DNA of 18,473 nucleotides, taken from Gemmatimonadota bacterium. Lineage in GTDB: Bacteria; Gemmatimonadota; Gemmatimonadetes; Longimicrobiales; Gaopeijiaceae. The stretch lies in assembly GCA_026713345.1 (NCBI GenBank), contig JAPOOQ010000402.1, positions 1 to 18,473 on the forward strand. The letters are read 5' to 3'. Positions 13,807 to 18,473 of the stretch are shown in pieces (position 1 is the first letter of the stretch; each line of letters starts with the position of its first letter). The translations under genes and the position numbers were made by a program. Under the pieces are notes generated by a model. That model saw only the letters and a list, made by a program, of their open reading frames with translations, was not told the DNA's origin and made no database searches.

Positions 13807-15211
13807 TCAGCTCGTCGTTGGAGCGGGTCTGCCGCATGACCCGCTGGAGTTCGTCCATGGCCTCGGCGGGGTGCTGGTCGGAGAGTTGCCGCCTCATCGC
13901 CCGCGACAGCCGGAGCGCCTCGGGGGACAGGAGCAGCTCCTCCTTGCGGGTCGCCGACGCCCGCAGGTCGATCGCGGGATAGATCCGCCGGTCGGCGAGT
14001 TCGCGGCTCAGCACCAGTTCGCTGTTGCCGGTCCCCTTGAACTCCTCGAAGATCACCTGGTCCATCCTCGACCCGGTGTCCACCAGCGCCGTGGCGATGA
14101 TCGTCAGGGATCCTCCTCCCTGATCCTCCTTGATGAGCCGCGCACTGCCGAGGAAGCGCTTGGGCTTCTCCAGAGAACTCGCGTCCAGACCGCCGGAAAG
14201 AGTCCGGCCGCTACCCTCCTCGATGGTGTTGTGGGCACGGGCCAGCCGGGTAATCGAGTCGAGGATGATGACCACGTGCTTTCCGGTCTCGACCCTTCGC
14301 CGACACCGCTCAAGCGTCATTTCCGCGACCTGGCAGTGGCGCTCCGCGGTCAGGTCGAAGGTGGACGAGATGACCTCGCCGAACCCGCACGCCTCCATCT
14401 CGGTGACCTCTTCGGGGCGCTCGTCGACCAGGAGGACCATCAGCTCGCACTCGGGGTGGTTCGTGGCAACCCCCTCGGCGATCGCCTGCAGGATGGTCGT
14501 CTTCCCGGCTTTCGCGGGGGCCACGATCATCGCCCTCTGCCCCTTGCCCAGCGGACAGAAGAGATCGATCACCCGGTTGGTCAGATCGGGCTCTCCCGCG
14601 AACATCCGTCCGCACTCAAGCGTCAACTGATGCCTGGGATGCACCGCGCTCAGGCGGTTGAACTCGGGGCGCTGCGCGGCGCTGGCCGGCGACAACCCGT
14701 TCACAAGGTCGAGATACCGGAGCGGCGGGCTCTTGCCGTTACGCGGACGCCGTCCGACGAGCCCCGTGAGTTCATCGCCGGTCCGCAGGCCGAACCGGTG
14801 GATCAACCGCGCGCCCACGTAGATGTCGTCCTTGCTGGACACGTAGCCGGCATGAGGCTGCCGGATGAACCCGGATCCGCTGGCCAGCACATCCAGGATA
14901 CCCAGGGGCTCGCCGGGTTCGCGACCCTCCTCGCGTCCCCCCGGTCCGCCCTGGTTTGGCGGACCGCCCTGGCTTGGGGGGGGGCCGCCCCGGTTGGGGG
15001 GGGAGCCGCCCCGGCCCCGTCCTCGCCGGCCGCGTCGCCGATTCGGCGGAGGTCCGGCGCTCGCCGCTGAACTGTCCTGCCGCTCCGAAGACGTCCCCGG
15101 CCCGGAAACCGCCTCGTGCGCCCCGGAGGCCTGACCGGTCCCGGTACGTATCCCGGCCGGTTGGTCCCCGGCCCCCTCTGCCCGCGAGCCGGGCAAATCC
15201 AGATCGCTCAC
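13781..15211 (-). CDS. rho: Transcription termination factor Rho
   Basis: This hexameric RNA helicase ends transcription at untranslated C-rich RNA. The only usable start is GTG 15211 (an in-frame TAA lies five codons upstream), giving 476 aa. Residues 1-100 are low-complexity, with an Arg/Gly block (58-68) and tandem Pro-Asn/Ser-Gly-Gly units (70-92). The RNA-binding cold-shock-like domain follows (GFIRQPHAGYVSSKDDIYV, 114-132; RFGLRTGDELTG, 139-150). The ATPase core has Walker A APAKAGKTT (231-239), LLVDERPEEVTEM, Walker B VVIILDS (313-319), and the R-loop and downstream conserved segment EEFKGTGNSELVLSRELADRR. The loop IKEDQGGGS (360-368) looks about three residues longer than the E. coli equivalent as I recall it. 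The gene overlaps the SRPBCC gene by 26 nt at its 3' end. Confidence 0.97.
   Translation of the reverse strand: MSDLDLPGSRAEGAGDQPAGIRTGTGQASGAHEAVSGPGTSSERQDSSAASAGPPPNRRRGRRGRGRGGSPPNRGGPPPSQGGPPNQGGPGGREEGREPGEPLGILDVLASGSGFIRQPHAGYVSSKDDIYVGARLIHRFGLRTGDELTGLVGRRPRNGKSPPLRYLDLVNGLSPASAAQRPEFNRLSAVHPRHQLTLECGRMFAGEPDLTNRVIDLFCPLGKGQRAMIVAPAKAGKTTILQAIAEGVATNHPECELMVLLVDERPEEVTEMEACGFGEVISSTFDLTAERHCQVAEMTLERCRRRVETGKHVVIILDSITRLARAHNTIEEGSGRTLSGGLDASSLEKPKRFLGSARLIKEDQGGGSLTIIATALVDTGSRMDQVIFEEFKGTGNSELVLSRELADRRIYPAIDLRASATRKEELLLSPEALRLSRAMRRQLSDQHPAEAMDELQRVMRQTRSNDELIRLALERL
14936..15004 (-). repeat. Imperfect tandem repeat with G9 and G8 runs inside rho
   Basis: This part of rho encodes successive Pro-Pro-(Asn/Ser)-(Arg/Gln)-Gly-Gly units (residues 70-92), from imperfect DNA repeats of about 18-21 bp. 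On the plus strand it includes runs of nine G (14976-14984) and eight G (14996-15003), which are prone to replication slippage and could form a G-quadruplex with nearby G tracts. Confidence 0.7.
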
Positions 15212-15243
15212 GATGATCCAACCTTACTGGAAGCGTGCGTGGT

Positions 15244-15256
15244 CCTGCGGCGCAGG
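15244..15256. other. Perfect 13-bp palindrome in the rho leader
   Basis: CCTGCG-G-CGCAGG lies about 33 nt upstream of the rho start, inside the predicted leader. The one-base centre makes it better suited to a protein dimer on DNA than to a stable RNA hairpin. Confidence 0.3.
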
Positions 15257-15287
15257 CAGCACCCTTCTCGACGAATGGAGCAAGGGG

Positions 15288-15315
15288 AGAATACGCGCAC
15301 CCGCACGATCGTCAC
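15288..15315 (-). promoter_or_regulatory. Possible rho promoter
   Basis: On the minus strand, GTGACG (15310-15315) and TATTCT (15288-15293) are separated by 16 bp. This would give a leader of about 70 nt. It is the best match in the region but still weak. Confidence 0.3.
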
Positions 15316-15342
15316 CCCTGGGAAATTCGCGCCGGGCAAGTG

Positions 15343-15357
15343 CTTCGCAATGCGAAG
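15343..15357. promoter_or_regulatory. Perfect 15-bp palindrome CTTCGCAATGCGAAG
   Basis: Arms CTTCGCA and TGCGAAG flank a single A. It lies just upstream of the possible rho promoter, where an activator or repressor site would be expected. No known consensus is recognised. Confidence 0.35.
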
Positions 15358-15571
15358 TCCAGTGAAACGCCGCCGCAGGCAATCAAAGCCTGGTGTCGCT
15401 ACCCGACGCCGTGAAGACAAGATTCAACTGTTGGAGCAAGTCCGCAAGGCCCGGCCCGTTTCCGGACGCGGCGGTCCCCTTGTGGAGAGATGTCCCGACA
15501 CCCCATCGTTCGACCCGGAGGCAGGCGCACGCCGATCGGCAGCCGGGATACCGAGGAGAACCGGGGACAGG

Positions 15572-15691
15572 ATGACAGGAACCACGAAGACACCCGCATC
15601 GCGCGGCGGGATTGCGGGCAAGATCGTGTTGACGGTGTCCCCCTTTGTCCTGCTACTGGCGCTGTTCCTGATCCACCGGTGGCTCTCGTGA
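15572..15691 (+). CDS. Candidate 39-aa single-pass membrane protein
   Basis: ATG 15572 opens a 40-codon frame ending in TGA, with GGGGA 4 nt upstream and GAGGAG further up. About 80% of codons end in G or C, in keeping with real genes here. Residues 1-16 are polar and basic (with SRGGIAGK), residues about 18-34 are strongly hydrophobic (VLTVSPFVLLLALFLI), and the end is HRWLS, so a single helix with a cytoplasmic N-terminus or the reverse is likely. It resembles no family I know. The frame stays open upstream into rho's antisense, so coding is suggested by the hydrophobic pattern, not by length. Confidence 0.4.
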   Translation: MTGTTKTPASRGGIAGKIVLTVSPFVLLLALFLIHRWLS

Positions 15692-15893
15692 AATTCCACG
15701 GAGGGCCGGGCCGGCGTCGCTCGTCCCCGGAGCGCAACGGGGGGTGTGGCGGTTTCCGGACAGCCGGCGCGGGCCGCGAACGCGCCTCGGTTGCTAATTG
15801 ATTGCGCGCCAAGAGATTGGCTCACCGCGAGCGCGTGGCACGATCGATGCATCTCCCTGTTCTGCATGATCCTACTGTCACAGGAGAATGAAG

Positions 15894-17195
15894 ATGAAGA
15901 AACCGACCATTATACTGGCTGCGGCGGCGGTGCTTTCGGTGCCCGTTCCCGGAACCGCGCAGGTTTACGAGCATGTTTCCGGCGGCATCGGTCTCACGGC
16001 AAACCACTACCCCGACCAGGGCTACGGACTCGGAATCGGATTGGCCCGGCCGGCAACCGGCTTCGCGTTTCAAACCGGTGGAGGCACATCCTTCGGCTTG
16101 GGGATTGGGTTCGGCTTCGGATTCGGCGGCCCAGGCCACGGGGGCTACCTGTACAACGCCTACCCGTTCGTTCTCCAGCCCCCCCGCCACTGCTGGGACC
16201 ATTTCTGGTTCGATCCGTACCGGTACTGTGACCCATACTATCGACACGGATGGTTCGACCCGTGGTGGGGGCCGGTCGCCTTCGTCCCGTCGCCGCGATT
16301 TCACTTCGGATGGTACTCCCGCGGGTGGCATTCCCCGTTCTGGCAGGACCCCTGGTACGACCCTTGGGCCTACAGGGGATGGGATCCCTATTGGGGTCAC
16401 CGCGGATACCGCACGGTCTACCAGGACCGGGGCTACGTGTACGACAGAGGTTACGCCCGGACGCGGGTGGCCAGCCGGTCGCCGCTCTTTGGCCCCCGCT
16501 ACAAGGAAGACCCCCGTCCCTATGTCTACGTGACCGACAACGGTCCCGAACGTCCGGTTTCGAAGGCGGTTCCACGTGGAGATCGAGCCGGCCAGACCGC
16601 GCCGGGAACCGACCAGCGGGCCCTTGGCCGCAGGGGCAGCGACGCACGCACCGAGCCCGAAACGCGGACGGCGCGTCCCCGTGTGAGGGAGAGGCCGGAG
16701 ACCGGGCGGGCGGCGCGCCCTGCAACATCGGCACAGCCCCGGACCCGGTCCGGAGGCATGGTCGTCACGCCGGGTTCCCCGGTGCGGACTTCCCGGCCAG
16801 ACACGAGGCGCGAGGACACCGGCACGGCCTCGCGGCCGCGCAGCAGCCGCCCCGTCGTGGTGACGACGGCGCCGACACGGAGTGTGAAGCCCTCCTCCTC
16901 CCGTGTGACTCCGTCACGGGGCCGCGTGACCCCGCAGGTAAGCCGCGCAACGCCGCCGAAGGTGCGGACGCGGCCGGACGCGAGTCCGACCAGGCGCGTG
17001 ATCCCCTCCCGCCCCACCACACCCACAAGGGCAGGGCCGGCCCCCGCCAGGACGAGTTCAAAGGCGCCCAAGGCACGCGCGGCGCCGTCCCGGGCACGCT
17101 CGGCGCCCCCGAAAGCCAGCTCCGCGCCGCCGCGGCGCTCGCCTCCGAAGTCGTCTCCGCCGAAGCGGGCGGCCCCTCGGCGGCGCGGGAAGTAG
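15894..17195 (+). CDS. Secreted Gly/Trp/Tyr-rich protein with long basic Pro/Ser/Thr/Arg tail
   Basis: No family is recognised. ATG 15894 is preferred over ATG 15888 because AGGAG lies 7 nt upstream of it; the earlier ATG would be only 1 nt away. The 433 aa begin with a signal peptide (1-22, GTA then Gln). A glycine-rich section (GLGIGFGFGFGGPG, about 65-80) is followed by about 100 residues packed with Trp, Tyr, Phe, His, Asp and Pro (for example HCWDHFWFDPYRYCDPYY). From about residue 205 to the end the chain is low-complexity and highly basic, rich in Arg, Pro, Ser, Thr and Ala with recurring VTP/ATP and SRP-like units, ending PKRAAPRRRGK. It is probably exported and could bind cell-surface polymers, extracellular DNA or metal. 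An inverted repeat follows the stop. Confidence 0.8.
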   Translation: MKKPTIILAAAAVLSVPVPGTAQVYEHVSGGIGLTANHYPDQGYGLGIGLARPATGFAFQTGGGTSFGLGIGFGFGFGGPGHGGYLYNAYPFVLQPPRHCWDHFWFDPYRYCDPYYRHGWFDPWWGPVAFVPSPRFHFGWYSRGWHSPFWQDPWYDPWAYRGWDPYWGHRGYRTVYQDRGYVYDRGYARTRVASRSPLFGPRYKEDPRPYVYVTDNGPERPVSKAVPRGDRAGQTAPGTDQRALGRRGSDARTEPETRTARPRVRERPETGRAARPATSAQPRTRSGGMVVTPGSPVRTSRPDTRREDTGTASRPRSSRPVVVTTAPTRSVKPSSSRVTPSRGRVTPQVSRATPPKVRTRPDASPTRRVIPSRPTTPTRAGPAPARTSSKAPKARAAPSRARSAPPKASSAPPRRSPPKSSPPKRAAPRRRGK

Positions 17196-17214
17196 CGACC
17201 GACCCGGAGTTGTG

Positions 17215-17267
17215 CCAGCCCGGGGTGACGCGGCACTCAACACGCGGAGGCCGTCACCCCGGGCTGG
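17215..17267. terminator. Perfect 16-bp inverted repeat between convergent genes
   Basis: CCAGCCCGGGGTGACG (17215-17230) and its exact complement CGTCACCCCGGGCTGG (17252-17267) flank a 21-nt loop. It lies between the stop codons of two convergent genes, 20 nt after one and 7 nt before the other, where a bidirectional terminator is expected. No T-run follows on either side, so it may act with Rho or mainly stabilise transcript ends. A further GCGTCACCCCG copy of part of the arm overlaps the hutI stop (17271-17281). Confidence 0.7.
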
Positions 17268-17273
17268 AGTGCG

Positions 17274-18473
17274 TCACCCCGTGGGTACGCCGTCCTTGAC
17301 CAGCGAACTCAGCGGGCTGGCCCCCATCCAGTAGCACAGCTGGGCAGGGCTTTCCACGCGCCAAAGCGCCAGGTCGGCGCGTTTTCCCGGTTCCAGGGTA
17401 CCGCGGTCCTCTTCGAGACCGAGAACCCTGGCCGCGGCGGAGGTGAACCCCAGCAGCGCCTCTTCGGGAGTGAGCCCAAAGCGTATGCAGGCCAGGTTCA
17501 GGATCATTCCCACGTTGGTGATGGGCGATGAACCTGGATTTGCGTCGGTGGCCACCGCCATCGTCACCCCGGCCCGCCGCAGGGCGCCGACGGGCGGCGA
17601 GCGGTCCGCCCCCAGGGTGTAGGCCGCGCCGGGCAGGAGGACCGCGCACACACCCGCCGATGCCATGGCGTGAACCCCGTCGTCGGAGAGGTACTCGAGG
17701 TGATCGGCGGACCGGGCCCCGGTGGCCGCCGCGAGAGCGCCGCCACCCAGATCCGAGAGTTGGTCGGCGTGGAGCCGGCCGTGCAGTCCCGCGTCGATTC
17801 CGGCCTCGAGGACGGCCCGCGCCTCGTCGGGTGTGAACGCGATGTCCTCGCAGAACGCGTCGATCGCCGTAGCGTGGCCCTGTTGCAGGACCGCCGGGAG
17901 GATCTCCTCCAGGATCAGGCGGATGTAGTCGCGGCGGCGCCCCGCGTACTCGGATGGGATGGCGTGGGCGGCGAGCAGCGTGGGCGAGGTGTCGGCGGGT
18001 ATGTGGCGCGGGAGGGCTGCAGCCACCTCGAGCATCCGCAGCTCCGTTTCGAGAGCGAGGCCGTATCCGGACTTGACCTCGATGGTGGTGACGCCCCAGC
18101 CGACCAGCTCCCTGCCACGGGCGACGGCGCTCCGGATCAGCTCCTGCTTCGAGGCTTGTCGGGTGGCGCGGACAGTCGACAGGATGCCGCCGCCCGCACC
18201 GGCGATCTCGGCATACGACTCGCCGTGCAGTCGGCGGCGAAAGTCGTCGCTGCGGTCCCCGCCGAACACGATGTGGGTATGGCAGTCGATGAGCCCGGGA
18301 GTCATCCAGGCGCCCCCGCAGGGAATGACTTCGGCCGCTCGCCCTCGCTGGCCCGGAACAAGATCCGCCTCCCTGCCCACCCAGGCGATGCGCCCGTCCG
18401 CGCACGCGATGGCCCCGTTCCGAATCACGCCGAGCGACCGGTCGGTCATCGTTGCCAGCTGGACCCCGGTCCA
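17274..18473 (-). CDS. hutI: Imidazolonepropionase, 5' end cut by the window edge
   Basis: This amidohydrolase opens 4-imidazolone-5-propionate to N-formimino-L-glutamate, the third step of histidine breakdown, in the cytoplasm with a bound metal. The metal motif DCHTHIVFGGDRSDDF, the segment GGGILSTVRATR, IEVKSGYGL, HADQLSD, SADHLEY and ATDANPGSSP are all in the usual order. An ATG lies at 18449, but the frame is open to the right edge and the residues before it (WTGVQLAT) match the usual N-terminal strand of the family, so the true start lies outside the window. The stop overlaps a copy of the neighbouring repeat arm. Other hut genes would be expected upstream, beyond the right edge. Confidence 0.96.
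   Translation of the reverse strand, partial: WTGVQLATMTDRSLGVIRNGAIACADGRIAWVGREADLVPGQRGRAAEVIPCGGAWMTPGLIDCHTHIVFGGDRSDDFRRRLHGESYAEIAGAGGGILSTVRATRQASKQELIRSAVARGRELVGWGVTTIEVKSGYGLALETELRMLEVAAALPRHIPADTSPTLLAAHAIPSEYAGRRRDYIRLILEEILPAVLQQGHATAIDAFCEDIAFTPDEARAVLEAGIDAGLHGRLHADQLSDLGGGALAAATGARSADHLEYLSDDGVHAMASAGVCAVLLPGAAYTLGADRSPPVGALRRAGVTMAVATDANPGSSPITNVGMILNLACIRFGLTPEEALLGFTSAAARVLGLEEDRGTLEPGKRADLALWRVESPAQLCYWMGASPLSSLVKDGVPTG

Larger units (their letters stand above)
15212..15893. other. Intergenic region between rho and the Trp/Tyr-rich gene
   Basis: About 680 nt with no large gene that I accept. It holds a possible rho promoter and leader with two perfect short palindromes (15244-15256 and 15343-15357), a candidate 39-aa membrane protein gene (15572-15691), and a weak hairpin (GGCGCG at 15766-15771 pairing with CGCGCC at 15781-15786). 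The last 100 nt should contain the promoter of the following gene, but I find no convincing -35/-10 pair. I see no tRNA-like fold. Confidence 0.6.

Noticed and set aside
15766..15786. GGCGCG/CGCGCC hairpin after the 39-aa frame as a terminator
   Set aside because: Six-bp stem without a T-run; frequent by chance in such GC-rich DNA.
17274..18473. hutI read together with the aminotransferase and dehydratase as one histidine-breakdown cluster
   Set aside because: No hutH, hutU, hutF or hutG is visible and the other genes lie in separate units, so only hutI itself is supported.
1..18473. CRISPR array, insertion sequence, prophage or classical defence island
   Set aside because: I found no spaced direct repeats, transposase, integrase or phage genes, and no nuclease or methylase beside the multi-HTH gene.

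Overview
The window is GC-rich, densely packed bacterial chromosome, with many GTG starts, 4-nt gene overlaps and a strong G/C bias at third codon positions. Three features together suggest a Gemmatimonadota-like organism, possibly from a saline or marine habitat: a TonB-dependent receptor with an N-terminal carboxypeptidase-regulatory-like domain, a Rho factor with an Arg/Gly/Pro-rich N-terminal insert, and a quaternary-amine (osmoprotectant-type) ABC transporter. The phylum is an inference from gene style, not from a marker gene. I see no mobile element, CRISPR array, tRNA or rRNA.

Layout. (1) Positions 1-4742, minus strand: a TonB-dependent receptor, then argR 28 nt behind it, then argG, whose 3' end runs off the left edge. 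argG has its own sigma70-like promoter with a putative ArgR site just downstream of the -10 element. (2) Positions 4856-9256, plus strand: a tightly overlapping four-gene operon. It encodes a PLP threonine/serine-type dehydratase, an OpuBA/ProV-type ATPase, a fused substrate-binding protein and permease, and a YkvI-like membrane carrier. It diverges from the receptor across a compact promoter region. (3) Positions 9225-11907, minus strand: an unusual multi-HTH protein with a sigma70 region-4-like motif, then an MFS transporter that overlaps the operon tail-to-tail. (4) Positions 12045-13806, plus strand: a class I/II aminotransferase and a membrane-anchored SRPBCC protein. They diverge from the HTH gene at a compact bidirectional promoter containing a perfect palindrome. 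(5) Positions 13781-15211, minus strand: rho, overlapping the SRPBCC gene tail-to-tail. (6) Positions 15212-15893: a 680-nt gap with two short palindromes and a candidate 39-aa membrane protein. (7) Positions 15894-17195, plus strand: a secreted protein with a Gly/Trp/Tyr-rich front half and a very basic Pro/Ser/Thr/Arg tail. (8) Positions 17274-18473, minus strand: hutI, cut at its 5' end by the right edge. A perfect 16-bp inverted repeat lies between (7) and (8).

A theme is nitrogen and amino-acid handling: arginine synthesis and its control, amino-acid dehydration, quaternary-amine uptake, transamination and histidine breakdown. The genes lie in separate transcription units, so only the four-gene operon and the receptor-argR-argG string can be argued to work together. 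The most system-like candidate is the dehydratase/ABC/YkvI operon. The least familiar single proteins are the sigma-region-4-like multi-HTH protein and the Trp/Tyr-rich secreted protein.
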